A stretch of 64,000 nucleotides of DNA from Hymenobacter cellulosilyticus (GCF_022919215.1 NZ_CP095046.1:4082501-4146500), one strand, 5' to 3'; numbered from the stretch's first letter, positions 9,087 to 19,220 are shown. Notes: generated by a model not told the origin, from the sequence alone. Made by a program: numbers and translations.

Positions 9087-9294
9087 GAAGTAAAAGTAAA
9101 CGCGCCGGCCCCAGAGGCACTAAGGTAAGGCATTGCGCAATGGACGTTTATAAGTGGTTCAATACTCGGATTAGCCAGCTTCGTGCATTCAAGCCCCAAT
9201 ATTCAATACAATCAGCGTTCACAAAAACGGTGGTTTGAGCAACTATTCTCCGGAGGCTCGACTTAACGCAAGGCTACTTATACAGATCAAAGTA

Positions 9295-9555
9295 TTACCG
9301 TAGATAATAGGGAGTTGCAGCGCATTTAGCCAGCATAAATAGGACGAATAATAGTGCTACTACAACTAGAATAACTACAGTACAACCGCTTGGCTTACCA
9401 GCTATCGGTGGCTGACCTGGTTCTACTTTCGGTTTTGGCTTGGTAATCAAGTGGAGCAGTGCCAAGCCCCCGACAACAAGCATAGCGATAAGAAAGAACT
9501 GAGCAAGTCCTCCGAAAAAGTAGGCATCACTCCAAAGAAGCAGCGGTTCGCTCAT
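9295..9555 (-). CDS. Small two-span membrane protein
   Basis: An 86-residue protein from the inner ATG (MSEPLLLWSDAYFFGGLAQF). Two hydrophobic helices, about residues 12-35 and 57-75, are separated by a basic and Pro-rich loop (KPKPKVEPGQPPIAGKPSG). It could be holin-like by topology, but it lies on the opposite strand from the phage genes and far from the lysis module, so I leave it unassigned. Confidence 0.45.
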   Translation of the reverse strand: MSEPLLLWSDAYFFGGLAQFFLIAMLVVGGLALLHLITKPKPKVEPGQPPIAGKPSGCTVVILVVVALLFVLFMLAKCAATPYYLR

Positions 9556-9635
9556 AAGCGAAGATAACGGTGGATTAGGCAAATATCCATTCAGCACTAG
9601 CTAACAGGTGACCAAGGACGTCTTTTTTGCTTTGT

Positions 9636-9683
9636 TCGCAAACTGCGCGACGTTTTACCCCTACTCCGCGACGTTTCGGAGCA
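9636..9683 (+). repeat. Module-boundary repeat, copy A
   Basis: This copy contains gcaaactgcgcgacgtttta and, a few bases on, ccgcgacgtttcgg, so the motif GCGACGTTT occurs twice in tandem. It lies about 70 bases upstream of the terminase small-subunit start. Related copies are at 15613, 17315, 18707 and 22810, all in the same orientation. Confidence 0.75.
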
Positions 9684-9752
9684 AGGGTGCTTTGTAGTAT
9701 ACCCAGGTAGTTGAAGCTTGCAGGGTGCCCTAAAGTAGGGCCTTCTAAGGCA

Positions 9753-10049
9753 ATGCCGAAATCACCCACTTCCTTCAAACCCGGACAGGGCGGCCGTAAG
9801 AAAGGCGCCAAAAACAAATTCACGACCGCCATTACCGCGCGGATCGAGGACGTGCTCTGCAAGCTCAACGAGACCCTGCTGGCCGACATCGACAGCCTGA
9901 CCCCAGCCAAGCGGGTAGAGGCCTTTTTGCAGTTACAGGAGTACGTGCGCCCCAAGCTCAGCCGCAAGGAGCACACGGGCGAGGGCGGCGGGCCCATTGA
10001 CATTCGTACCATCCGCCTGACGGAAGTAAAGCGGGAGGGCCAGCCATGA
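9753..10049 (+). CDS. Phage terminase small subunit-like protein
   Basis: A 98-residue DNA-binding protein that would recognise the packaging site and recruit the large subunit. The N-terminus FKPGQGGRKKGAKNKFT is a basic DNA-contacting stretch common to small terminase or DUF5681-type phage proteins, followed by helices (ARIEDVLCKLNETLLADI; RVEAFLQLQEYVRPKLSRK). The ATG at 9753 gives this motif near the N-terminus. Its stop overlaps the start of the large subunit by 4 bases (ATGA), which is typical translational coupling. Role assigned from position and composition. Confidence 0.65.
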   Translation: MPKSPTSFKPGQGGRKKGAKNKFTTAITARIEDVLCKLNETLLADIDSLTPAKRVEAFLQLQEYVRPKLSRKEHTGEGGGPIDIRTIRLTEVKREGQP

Positions 10050-11254
10050 GCGACGGCATCCTCGACATCCGCCACACGAGCGTCTTTAGCCGCAACCTGG
10101 ACGCCTGCCAGACGCCCGGCGTGCGCATCGTGGTTAACCAAGGCGGGACTCGCTCCAGCAAAACCGTGAGCCTGGTACAGCTGGCCATCTACCTGTGCCT
10201 GCTCGAAACGGGCATCATGTTCAGCATCGTGCGCGGAACCCTGCCCTCGCTCAAAGCTACGGTGCTACGCGACCTGGAAGAGCAGCTCACGAAGCTGGGG
10301 CTTCTCTCGGTGCTGGACAGCCACAACAAGACCGACCACCTCTACACCTTCCCCAATGGCAGCCAGATCGAGTACTTTAGCATCGACGACGCCCAGAAGG
10401 TGCGCGGCCGCAAGCGCCACTACCTGCTGGCCAACAAAGCCAACGAATTGCGCCTAGAGGACTGGCGCCAGCTGATCTTCCGTGCCGAGCGGGTGCTGTT
10501 CCTGGACTTCAACCCCAGCGAGGAGTTTCACTGGATCTACGACGAGGTGCTCACCCGCCCGGACTGCGTCTTCATCCAGAGCACCTACCTCGACAACCCG
10601 TTCCTGCCCGATAGTATCCTGCAGGAGATCAAGCTCCTGGAAGCCGCCGACCCTAACTACTGGCGCATCTACGGCCTGGGCGAACGGGGCGTGGCCGGTA
10701 CGACCATCTTCCCCCACTGGCAGCAGTGTCCCTCGTTGCCCACCACGGCGGCCCACCGGCGCTACGGGCTGGACTTCGGCTACAACCACCCCACTTCCCT
10801 GGTTGAGGTCAGCGAGACGCCCACGGCCCGCTACTGGCAGCAACGCCTCTACCAGTCGCACCTGACTACGCCCGAGCTGATCGACCGGCTCAAGGAGCTT
10901 ATTCCCAACAAGCGCGAGGTCATCTACGCCGACCACGCCCGCCCCGAAATCATCGAGGACATCGGCCGGGCCTGCTTTGCCATCACCGAAGCCGACAAAG
11001 CCGTCAAGGCCGGCATCGACGACGTGAAGAGCAAGCCGCTGCTAGTCACGGCCGACAGCGTGGATCTGATCAAAGAACTGCGGGCCTACAAATGGAAAAC
11101 CCTGCGCAACGGCCAGGTGCTTGACGAGCCGGTCAAGGTCAACGACGACGCCATCGACGCGGGCCGCTACGGCACTTACTCCTACAGCCTACAGCACAAG
11201 GTCAACACACCCATCACGCACTATCAATCCTTCGGCACCACCCGCCGCCGCTAG
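10046..11254 (+). CDS. Phage terminase large subunit
   Basis: A 402-residue ATPase-nuclease that packages DNA into a procapsid. It has a Walker A-like motif (NQGGTRSSKT, residues about 33-42), a Walker B-like segment (VLFLDFNPSEEFHW, about 150), and a C-terminal RNase H-like nuclease starting YGLDFGYNHPTSL, with further acidic residues (YADHARPEII; VNDDAIDAGRYG). This matches PBSX/XtmB-type large terminases in motif order and length. It is the best-preserved phage gene of the element. The TAG stop is followed 4 bases later by the next ATG, evidence that TAG normally means stop here. Confidence 0.9.
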   Translation: MSDGILDIRHTSVFSRNLDACQTPGVRIVVNQGGTRSSKTVSLVQLAIYLCLLETGIMFSIVRGTLPSLKATVLRDLEEQLTKLGLLSVLDSHNKTDHLYTFPNGSQIEYFSIDDAQKVRGRKRHYLLANKANELRLEDWRQLIFRAERVLFLDFNPSEEFHWIYDEVLTRPDCVFIQSTYLDNPFLPDSILQEIKLLEAADPNYWRIYGLGERGVAGTTIFPHWQQCPSLPTTAAHRRYGLDFGYNHPTSLVEVSETPTARYWQQRLYQSHLTTPELIDRLKELIPNKREVIYADHARPEIIEDIGRACFAITEADKAVKAGIDDVKSKPLLVTADSVDLIKELRAYKWKTLRNGQVLDEPVKVNDDAIDAGRYGTYSYSLQHKVNTPITHYQSFGTTRRR

Positions 11255-11258
11255 TCTT

Positions 11259-12058
11259 ATGCTCGCACGACACACCTTACCCACCGAGTGGGGCGCTGTT
11301 ACCCTCAGCCAGGCCGCTGCCCTGGCTGCCCTGGGTCCGGATGCCAAGCTCCAGAATTGCTTAGCCGTGCTGCTGGGCTGCCCGCCCGTCGAGTTGCTCA
11401 CCATGAGCCCAAATGAACTGGGTGCTGCCTTGCACCAGGTACTGTTCCTTTCCGAGCTAATCCCCGAGCGCGACAACTGGGCCCGCCCACCGAGCTGGTG
11501 CTGGGTGAAGTGGAGGTACCGGTACTCGACACGCTGGAAGATTTGAGCTTTGGCCAAGCCTCCGACATCGGGGCCGCCATCCAGGAGCTGGGTGCTGACG
11601 TGCCTGCCCTGCGCCTGCGGGTGCTGGCCACCATCCTGCAGCCTACCTACCACGGTACCGGCTACGACACGGACCAGGTAGCCGAGGTAGAACTGCTCTG
11701 CCAGAGTGTGCCGCTGCGGGAGGCCTTGCCGCTTACGGATTTTTTTTGCCGAGTTCGACCGCATCCGCCGCGCCCACGCCGGCCGGCTCAAGCACATTCC
11801 CCTCAGCCCCGCCGAGCGGGCTGCCAACATCGGAGCCTTCTCGCTGGAGTGGGATACGCTGGCCTTCGTGGATGCGCTGGCCGGGGTGACAAGACGCGCT
11901 GGAACTACTTCTACTGTCTGAGCTGGGCCGAGGCCATGACCATGATTGAGCTGGAAAACCACAAAGCCCACTACCGCCACCAGGTGCACCTGCAGCAGGA
12001 GCGGCAACAGCAGCGCTTGGCTAGTGCTCTCGGGCTCTTCTGCTTAAGGCACGCATGA
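11259..12058 (+). CDS. Probable tail-assembly phage protein, three frameshifts
   Basis: One gene of about 266 residues interrupted by three single-base indels: near 11483 (one C missing in CGCCCACC), near 11746 (one T too many in a T8 run), and near 11888 (one G missing in GGGG). Corrected, the text runs through LSELIPERDNWARPTE, then VLATILQPTY, then DFFAEFDRIRRAH, then AGGDKTRWNYFYCLSWAEAM and a helical, Gln-rich end. Helical content, size and position after the terminase fit a tail-assembly chaperone, but I do not recognise the family. Its 3' end overlaps the convergent gene at 12021. Confidence 0.5.
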
Positions 12059-12239
12059 TCAGCCACCCTGTACCAATTAGGAGAAGAAGCGCCAACAACG
12101 GCCACCCGATCCATAAGAGGACTAATCCCACCGCTGAAATGCTCTCTAGAGTAACGCTCCCCTTCAACCAAAAGGAGATACCGGCCAGCAGCAGCAGAAT
12201 AACGAGCAGTACGAAACCCAGGCGCATGAGTAGTGACAT
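12021..12239 (-). CDS. Small two-span membrane protein
   Basis: A 72-residue protein with two strong hydrophobic helices (LGFVLLVILLLLAGISFWL; ISAVGLVLLWIGWPLLALLL) and a basic C-terminus (MRALSRRAREH). The start at MSLLMRLGF is chosen because longer frames add Gln/Arg-rich shadow sequence. It opposes the phage genes around it and overlaps the end of the preceding gene by 38 bases. Function unknown. Confidence 0.5.
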   Translation of the reverse strand: MSLLMRLGFVLLVILLLLAGISFWLKGSVTLESISAVGLVLLWIGWPLLALLLLIGTGWLIMRALSRRAREH

Positions 12240-12368
12240 GCCGCAAGATATCAAACCGATGCGGTATCTCATCCCCACCCTCCACGCCTGCGCTGAACAA
12301 GCCATTCCCGGCTGCCACTTCGCCCACGGCGCACAACTCCTGACGTTTCCGATAACGACTTCAACTAA

Positions 12369-15198
12369 ATGGCTGCCTCCACTCCATCCCCTACGCTGGT
12401 GAAAACCAGTGCCCAGATCCAGACCGAACTCACCCTGCTCCGCCTGGACCTCGGCAACACGCTCAAGCCCGGGGTCAACGTGTCGGGTCCCACCCTGGCT
12501 GCGCTGCTGCAACGGCAGTCGGATTTGACCTTTGACCTGACCCGGCTGCAGGCCTCCTCGGCCTCGAAGCTGCACTACGGGGCCGTGGCCCCACCCAATA
12601 CGCTGGGCAAGGATACCGACCTCTACCGCAATACGGTCACCTGGGACGAATACTAGAAGGTGGCCGGGGTCTGGGTCCTGCGCGGCAACCTCCGCGGGGC
12701 CGAGGGTAAAACGCCGGTCAAGGGCGTCGACTACACCGATGGCGTAGATGGCAAGGATCCAATGAGGTATTCCTAAAAACCTATCCGCCCGATGATGCCG
12801 AGGGCATTGACAAGGACGTGTAGATTTATGTCAGCCCCGTTGAGAAGACGGTTACCCATTTCAAGAAAGTAAAGGGCAAGTAGCGGGCCATAGGCGTGCC
12901 CGTCGGCGGTGGTACCGGTACCGTGGTGACGCCGCCAGCCAACCAGGCCCCGACGGTGAGCTTTATCGCGCCTGCCGCTGGAGCCTCGGTGACCATCAAC
13001 CAGGCCCTGCAGCTGGTAGCCACGGCGGCCGATGACGTGTCGGTAACGTCAGTGAAATTCCTCAACGGGGCTACGAGCCTGGGTATGGGCGTGAAAAACG
13101 GCACCACCTACTCGCTGAGCTATACGCCCACAACCACGGGCAGCCTGACACTCTCAGCCAAGGCAACCGATGGCGCGGGCCTGAGCACCACGGCCAGCGT
13201 GACGGTTACGGCTGCCCCGGTGGGCAGCACCACGCCAGCAGCGCCTACGGTTTCGTTTGATGGGAATACGCGGGTGCTGAGCTGGAGCCACGCGCTGGGT
13301 GCGTCGGAGTTAGAATACGCTCAAGGTGTGGGCGCCTACCAGCAATATACCGCCGGACTCTCCATCGACGACAATGCCCACGCGGCCGGCGAGTGGAAGG
13401 CCCGGGTGAAAGCTTACGTAGCGGGCAACCGCAATGCCAGCCAACAGCCCGGCTATTGCGGCGAAGGTAGTGGGTAGTACTGCGCCTACTATCACCAGTA
13501 TTAGCCCTACGACATGTCCAGCTGGTACACCGGTGACAATCATAGGGACCAATCTTGCCAACGCCGTGCGCTTGTGGTCTGGGCACATGGAGGTGCCTGG
13601 TTCAGCTATCACAGTCAATGTCCAAGGCACACAGGCAACCTTCACCTGGCCCCGAGCCTCGCTCCCTGGCTATGGGGTTGAGTATGTAACCAGTAGCGGA
13701 GCCGTGACCAGCAGGCAGGTATTTACGACCACGTTGCCGGCCTACATCGGCTCCACGGTGCAGTTGTTTGCGGAAGGAGACAGCAAGACCGCAGGCTTTA
13801 ACCTGTCGAACGTATCCGACCGATGGGTTGAAAAGGCCAAGGCGCTCGTTCCCGGCATTCCAGCTGCCTCCTGGGCGAACGTTTCCGGATCGGAGGATAT
13901 GCTCGACCCAATCGTGGGGGCTGGGCAAACCATGCTATTTCAGTACTGCTCGCCAATGTGCGCAACAACATTGCCGAGCAGTACTGGATGCTGTTCCTCT
14001 ACGCCGGGGTAAACGACATTAGCAGGGCTCGCTTCGATCCGAATACGCCCCGAGACTCCCAAGATATCATCAACGACTTCATCAGCTACGGACAGTTGGT
14101 GAATGGAGATAACGGCCGCTTTATCGTGGCTACCGTGGCCCCGGCCTATGCATCACCTGCCGACGCCAGCTACCAAGTGTCACTCAGCAATGAGCAAAAC
14201 CGCGTGGTGGTGAACAACTTCCTCCTATCGGATGCAGGCAAAGCGGCCATTGGGGCTGTTGATGTTATTCCGCTGTCTAAAAACCGCCTGATCGGCACCT
14301 ATGAAGGGGTACAGAACCAAGCCCTGTATCCGGATGACCTGCACGGCAACGCGGCCGAGCAGACGCTGTTAGCCTTTATCTTCTCCGAGGCCATTATCCT
14401 GGCATCCAATCAGCCTGTAGGCCCGCTGGCTACGCCACTGGTATCGACGGTAATCGCAGACCGGTAATTGCTGCTCAACCAGCAAGGAGAACCGATTGGA
14501 AACTTTGAGGCAACCGTAGACGGTGGCACCAGTTGGGTTAACGCTACGACCAACGTATTGAACCAGCCCAACGGCAACAACGCGGCCGGGGTGATTGGCT
14601 TCCGTCGTCGTGAACGGGGCTGGAACTTAGCCTCCGCACCGGCTTACAATGCCGCATTTGGTAGTTCCGGGCCGGTGAATGGGCAGCCCTACATGGAAAC
14701 CACCTTTGAAAACATCACCGCGCCGCAAGCCTCCATTCAGGCTAACCGGATTTATGCCAATGGCCAACGCGGCGACGCCTACATTGATTCCGCAACCAGC
14801 CTCAGCAAAATGGGCCGCCTGGTGGGCAGCGTCTGCTCGGTTAGCTGGCCCTACGGTGGGAACGAGGAAGGCTCCTACGTAGCCGGTGTGAACAATATCA
14901 GCACGGGTCCGGGCTATAGTGAGCTACGGGCGGCTCTGTTCGTGACGGATGGAAACGCCAGCATTTTTAAGCCCAACGGCGGCGCGTACTTGAGCCCGGC
15001 GATGGGGGATATTCTCAAGGTCGAAGTAATCTTGGGGAGGCCGGGGCCAATAACGATTCGGTGCGTTTCTATAAGAATGGAATCCAGGGCGGGGCCACGT
15101 ACACCGGCCAGAACATGGGCGACATGCTCTTCTTTGACTGCTCCCTGGCCGCCGCTGGCAATTCGGTTGTGGTGGGACCCATTACGCTCTACTCCTAG
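12369..15198 (+). pseudogene. Phage receptor-binding / tail-fibre protein, broken
   Basis: About 943 codons after correcting single-base shifts near 12757, 13440, 13940 and 15040. In order it has a collagen-like region (VKGVDYTDGVDGKD), a bacterial Ig-like domain (PTVSFIAPAAGASVTI), a Fn3-like stretch, an IPT/TIG-like domain (CPAGTPVTIIGTNLANA), an SGNH-hydrolase domain with block I EGDSKTAGF and the block V catalytic pair in PDDLHGNA, and a C-terminal jelly-roll-like part ending VVVGPITLYS. It also has in-frame TAGs at about 12654, 12821 and 12881, and a TAA at 14465. The SGNH part may deacylate host surface glycans. It could be two adjacent genes; a single fibre is the simpler reading. A terminator follows at once. 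Confidence 0.65.
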
Positions 15199-15225
15199 AA
15201 CTACCTGTAGCCTGACCTCTAGTGG

Positions 15226-15255
15226 AAAAATTCCCGACGTGAGTCGGGAATTTTT
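15226..15255 (+). terminator. Rho-independent terminator after the tail-fibre gene
   Basis: A 13-base-pair perfect stem (AAAAATTCCCGAC / GTCGGGAATTTTT) with a 4-base loop and a T-rich end, 28 bases after the TAG of the fibre gene. Confidence 0.85.
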
Positions 15256-15304
15256 CTCGATTGGCGTCATGCTCTCTGTTTTTGCCAGAAAGCAGCGCAT
15301 CGAT

Positions 15305-15556
15305 TTAATCCTGGGTGTAACCATAGAAATCTCCCGGCTCATTCTTGTCGAAATCCTTCTTCATTGCTCGCAGGATATAGAATACGGCTACTAAGAAGAC
15401 CCTCCTGCAATTGTGAGTCCGGGCGTATGTAGAGTAAATAACTGAGAATTCAATTGACAAAAGCGGGCAGCTATGTGATAGGTACTGGGTGAATTTGTTT
15501 CTAAAGCAGCCCTGCTTGTTTGATTGCTTCCGTAAAAACACACTGACATATTGCAC
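15305..15556 (-). CDS. Possible small hypothetical protein
   Basis: An 83-residue frame whose C-terminal half (RRVFLVAVFYILRAMKKDFD, then a polar acidic end) looks like a membrane anchor with a charged tail. The N-terminal half is less convincing and may be non-coding. It could be a real small gene, a remnant, or chance. Confidence 0.25.
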   Translation of the reverse strand: MQYVSVFLRKQSNKQGCFRNKFTQYLSHSCPLLSIEFSVIYSTYARTHNCRRVFLVAVFYILRAMKKDFDKNEPGDFYGYTQD

Positions 15557-15612
15557 AATATAGCTACTAGACGATGAGTCTGGTTCGCTTCGGGCAGATC
15601 TTAGGTGAGTTG

Positions 15613-15640
15613 TGCAAACTGCGCGACGCGTTCCCCCTTT
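15613..15640 (+). repeat. Module-boundary repeat, partial copy B
   Basis: The first half of the repeat (gcaaactgcgcgacg) is present and then diverges (cgttccccc). It lies between the terminator of the fibre gene and the 3' end of the minus-strand T9SS gene. Confidence 0.6.
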
Positions 15641-15700
15641 TGCACTTTTATCCTAACAAGCTAGCAAAACCAGCGCAGAGGTTCCAGGGGGAGAGAAGGA

Positions 15701-15732
15701 AAAAGCCCCGGCCAAATGAGCACGGGGCTTTT
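15701..15732. terminator. Bidirectional terminator
   Basis: A perfect 10-base-pair stem (AAAAGCCCCG / CGGGGCTTTT) with a 12-base loop. It lies 20 bases beyond the stop of the minus-strand T9SS gene and is symmetrical enough to act in both directions. Confidence 0.8.
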
Positions 15733-15751
15733 CTATTCTTAGTGAGCTTCT

Positions 15752-17107
15752 TCAATGTTTAATCTGAATGCGCTGACTAACCACTTTACCACTGACAACC
15801 ATCCGCAACTGATAGAGCCCTTCAGGCAATAGTCGTGTATCAAGTCTGCCGTTAGCTAGCAGGGATTTTTTTATCCCTACTGTTTTCCCTTCCTGATCTT
15901 TTATGGTAATACCTGTGGTATTTTCTGGGAATGTAAGGTAGTCTCCCGCAGGATTTGGATAGGCAAACGTCGACTGGACTGGTTCTGCCCTGTACTGCGT
16001 ACAAGGGGTTCCTTCCTCATTCTGACTAGACACAAAAAAGCTTTTAGAGCTTTGGCTCGCTGAACAGGAAGGGCCGTAGTTGGTGATGCACGTGACGGTT
16101 ACGTACCGGGAAATACCTGGAGAAGTAGTCGTGGGAATAAAGGACATTGAATTGCCATTCACCGTGTAGCCCTGGACTTCGTTTCCGTTCTGGACATTAT
16201 ACCCATTTACAACCCATTGGTAGGTTGCTGTCTGTGGCCCCAACGGTGCTGAGAAGGTCAGGCGCTGGGAAAAGCAGTAATTGTCCTCACCCGTTGGACT
16301 GGGCACCTGGGAACCATATTCAGATTCGACATCCAGGGTCGTATAGCTACCGCTTGCCGAGGGGCAGCAAGTAAGACACTCGCTAACTTCTACGTCGTCA
16401 ATGATGTAATAAGTCCCATTGCCTTCTGAATAAAGACCGGGCTGTGGGGGAACTTGTGTTTCATCAAATCCAATCGTAATGGATGCGGTAACGGCAGCGC
16501 CAGGAGTGTTGCCATGGGCTACGAATGTCCCTGACACCTCTGTCCAGTTCTGATTATCAACAATAGGATCCGACACCACCTTTGCATAGGGCGTTGGGGA
16601 AAGGCGATGGGTCTGAAGTGAGGGGACCCATGTATAGTTCGGCTTTCCTCCCTCCGTTACATATAACGTCAGCTTTTCCTGATAAATAGCTCCAGGACGC
16701 CGAAGAACATAGAACTTTGCGCGGTACGTATAACCGCTTTTAAGTGTCACTTGCTGGGTAATAAACTGATAACCTGCCGATGAGTAGGGCTCTTTTGTAA
16801 TACCGACACAACCATTACTGTTGTTTCGGGGATTAAACCATCCATAAGGGGGAGTTAGACGAGGGTCCATCCTAGATACTATAGCCGGGCTAGCTAGATA
16901 GTCTGGCCCCAGATAGTTTTCAGATATTCCAGACCAGCTAGGCAGGTCATCATAGACAGAAGTCCGGGCCCCTTTTATATTACCTGCTCCACGAGGGTCG
17001 TGATTTCGAGTTTCAAAATCTCCATTTTGAATCTGGGCTTGTGCGGGATGGCAAACAGCTATACAGACCGATGCCACGGCTATACAGGAAGTAAGAAGCT
17101 TTCTCAT
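15752..17107 (-). CDS. T9SS-sorted carbohydrate-binding-like protein (cargo)
   Basis: A 451-residue secreted protein, intact in one frame. Signal peptide MRKLLTSCIAVASVCIAVCHPAQAQ (residues 1-about 25, in part), then NGDFETRN, a start typical of galactose-binding or CBM-like jelly rolls, through YYIIDDVEVSEC (about 240). A Cys-containing Ig-like middle follows (TYQWVVNGYNVQNGNEV), and a T9SS type A sorting domain from FAYPNPAGDYLTF to RIQIKH. It is a paralogue of the protein at 21380-22755, sharing this layout and the final RIQIKH. It is on the opposite strand to the phage genes, lies between repeat copies B and C, and looks poorer in G+C than the terminase genes. Likely a lysogenic-conversion gene. 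Confidence 0.8.
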   Translation of the reverse strand: MRKLLTSCIAVASVCIAVCHPAQAQIQNGDFETRNHDPRGAGNIKGARTSVYDDLPSWSGISENYLGPDYLASPAIVSRMDPRLTPPYGWFNPRNNSNGCVGITKEPYSSAGYQFITQQVTLKSGYTYRAKFYVLRRPGAIYQEKLTLYVTEGGKPNYTWVPSLQTHRLSPTPYAKVVSDPIVDNQNWTEVSGTFVAHGNTPGAAVTASITIGFDETQVPPQPGLYSEGNGTYYIIDDVEVSECLTCCPSASGSYTTLDVESEYGSQVPSPTGEDNYCFSQRLTFSAPLGPQTATYQWVVNGYNVQNGNEVQGYTVNGNSMSFIPTTTSPGISRYVTVTCITNYGPSCSASQSSKSFFVSSQNEEGTPCTQYRAEPVQSTFAYPNPAGDYLTFPENTTGITIKDQEGKTVGIKKSLLANGRLDTRLLPEGLYQLRMVVSGKVVSQRIQIKH

Positions 17108-17314
17108 GCGGGTTAGAATTAAAACATGTTTATATTAATTTTCTAGTATATCGAAGGTGAGGTATTAATGGCTTTGTGCCAAGGACAGTATTTGGCTATT
17201 TGTGACAACCTGCATATCGTATAAGAAGACTATTCTACTGCCACGTTGCCATCCATGTGCATGAGAAGAACGGAGCCGGCAAGCCTTGGAGAAATGAGGC
17301 ATTTTGCGATTTTG

Positions 17315-17364
17315 GCAAACTGCGCGACGTTTTACCCCACCTGCGCGACGTTTCGGGCGGGTGG
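17315..17364 (+). repeat. Module-boundary repeat, copy C
   Basis: Contains aaactgcgcgacgttttacc and then ctgcgcgacgtttcgggcgg, the clearest tandem form of the motif. It sits between the promoter region of the T9SS cargo gene and the 3' end of the acyltransferase gene. Confidence 0.8.
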
Positions 17365-17377
17365 GTAACCAATTAGA

Positions 17378-18680
17378 TTAGGCGCGTTGCTCCACCCGGT
17401 CAATTAACGCTTTGCCCACTTGCTGAAAGGGCATCTCAATGAAGCAAAACAATAGATAGGCTACTTCAGCACTGAGGAATAAGCCCACGAATATGCGCGC
17501 CACTAGGCTAGCCAGTGCTGAGCCGGGCCCGGTTACCGGAATAAGCGTAAGCACCCCACCCTATGTAGCAAGGTGAAGATGGCAAAGTGAGCCAGGTATA
17601 CGCTGAAGCTTATTCGGCCCAGGAAAATCGTAAGCGGATTCACAAAAAAGGCGTACGGACGCTGCTGGAGCGCCAGCGTTACTAGCACGAAGCCAACGCT
17701 AAACAGCCAGTGTACCGGCGCATGGATATCATTGCCAAGCATGAGCCACTGCCGACGGTGGGCATCGCCACTGCTGGCCAGCACTCCGGCCAGTCCAGCC
17801 AGCAAGATGAGGCCACTAATCAGCAGCGTACCGGGCCGAAGTAAAATCCTCTTGGCCTGAGGGATAAAGAAGAAAATCATGCCGAGGGCAAAAACGGGGA
17901 GCTGATTCGGGAAATAGCCAAAGAGCCAATCATCCTAAGTCCTCGCCCCCGCTTTGCTCGCGGTGTTTATGAGCGGGTATCGGCGAAATACATAGCCCAG
18001 GAGAATACTCGCCAACAGGCTGAGGAGGGTAAACCAGACCGCCGTATCCAGATCTTTAATCCGGCGAAAGAGCCAGGGCGCCACGGCGTAGAAGGTCATT
18101 TCGATGGTGATAGACTAGCCCCCGGCACCAAGCTGTTAATGGTGTTGGGATGGGCGCCATTGATGAAGAGCAGGGTCACCAGCACTTTAGGCAACGAAGC
18201 CCAGGCCCGACTGTAGGTAAGCACATAAAACAGAATCCCCAGGTAAAAGAGAGGGGCAATGCGGAAAAAGCGGCGGATAAAGAAGTTGAGCGTGGGTCGT
18301 TTCTCCTGCCGTTGCCGGTTGGTCATGCTCAAAAACAGCGTGAACGTGATGATAATAAAGAAGAGTTGCACTCCCCGGGCCCCCGATTGGCAAAACGAAA
18401 CCACCAGCGGACTCAGCTGCTGCGCCCCGGTCCCATAGTCAAGCGCGTGCACCACCACTGCCCCCAGAATGGCCCAGCCCCGCAGGGCATCTATGTACGA
18501 AAGCTTACCCGCTTTTTGCTCCAGAGTCACAGAGAGCGTTTTGGCTAGGTAAATACTAGCATTAATTTCGGGATTTAGCAGATGCTCAACCCTCAAAGAA
18601 TCGATGTTTTTCAGGCGTAATGACTCCAAAAAATAAGGAAAAGTAGAGTCTACCCGCTTATGACTTGCAACGCCAGGCAA
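17378..18680 (-). pseudogene. Acyltransferase family 3 (O-acyltransferase), broken
   Basis: About 434 codons after correcting two missing Gs (near 18119 and near 17562). It is an inner-membrane enzyme of the AT3 family that transfers acyl groups, usually acetate, to surface polysaccharides. Visible parts are YIDALRGWAILGAVVVHAL (catalytic-site region), FFIRRFFRIAPLFYLGILF, GAHPNTINSLVPGG-SITIEMTFY, FPNQLPVFALGM, LGRISFSVYLAHF, and a final span ending in basic residues. The conserved GGWSI motif has TAG (bases 18115-18117) where Trp belongs, and a second TAG at about 17937 (RT-stop-DDW). Phage AT3 genes are known for serotype conversion. It is bracketed by repeat copies C and D. Confidence 0.75.
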
Positions 18681-18706
18681 AGAAAACAGTGGGTTTTGGT
18701 AGGCTG

Positions 18707-18760
18707 CGCAAACCCGGCGACGTTTTACCCCACCTGCGTGACGTTTCGGGCGGGTGGGGT
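18707..18760 (+). repeat. Module-boundary repeat, copy D
   Basis: Contains ggcgacgttttaccccacct then gcgtgacgtttcgggcgggt. Within it ACCCCACC and GGTGGGGT can pair and are followed by TTTTGT, so this copy could also act as a terminator. It lies between the acyltransferase start (18680, minus) and the tail gene start (18795, plus), about 50 bases upstream of the latter. Confidence 0.75.
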
Positions 18761-18794
18761 TTTGTATTGCTGGCTGGCCTGGTGAGCTTCGTGC

Positions 18795-19220
18795 ATGGCC
18801 AATAATCTCACACAGAGCTTCACCCTGCAGCTACGCCCCTGCTGCCCCGGGCACGGCGTGTACCTGCGCTGGATTTCCCCACTCAACGACTGGCCAGCCT
18901 GGCTTTTCGATGGAGATGTCGACGACACCACCGACGTGGCGGCAGGTACCGTGTTCCGGCCCGAGCAGGGCCCGGCCCAGCTGCTCCGCCGCGGCGCCAT
19001 GGATAAGCAGTTGCTGCGCGCTGGCAACCTGACGCCGGCCCAGCACGCCACGCTCACCACACTGCTCATCAGCCCACAGGTCTACATTCAGGACCTCTAC
19101 GGCCGGCTGACGCCCGTGCTGGTGACGGCCGCCCAGCCCGGGCGCACGTCATCCGATAACCGCACCACCTTCGATGTGGAGGTGGATGTGGCTACCCGTA
19201 ACCCGCTCACGCGCATCTGA
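18795..19220 (+). CDS. Phage tail / baseplate-associated protein
   Basis: A 141-residue protein, beta-rich, starting MANNLTQSFTLQLRPCCPGH. Its TGA overlaps the next start (TGATG), so the pair is coupled. The composition (VYLRWISPLNDWPAWLFDGD; a final DVEVDVATRNPLTRI) fits the small proteins that precede the large baseplate-hub protein in Bacteroidetes phages, but I cannot name the family. It starts the second forward structural block, right after repeat copy D. Confidence 0.5.
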   Translation: MANNLTQSFTLQLRPCCPGHGVYLRWISPLNDWPAWLFDGDVDDTTDVAAGTVFRPEQGPAQLLRRGAMDKQLLRAGNLTPAQHATLTTLLISPQVYIQDLYGRLTPVLVTAAQPGRTSSDNRTTFDVEVDVATRNPLTRI

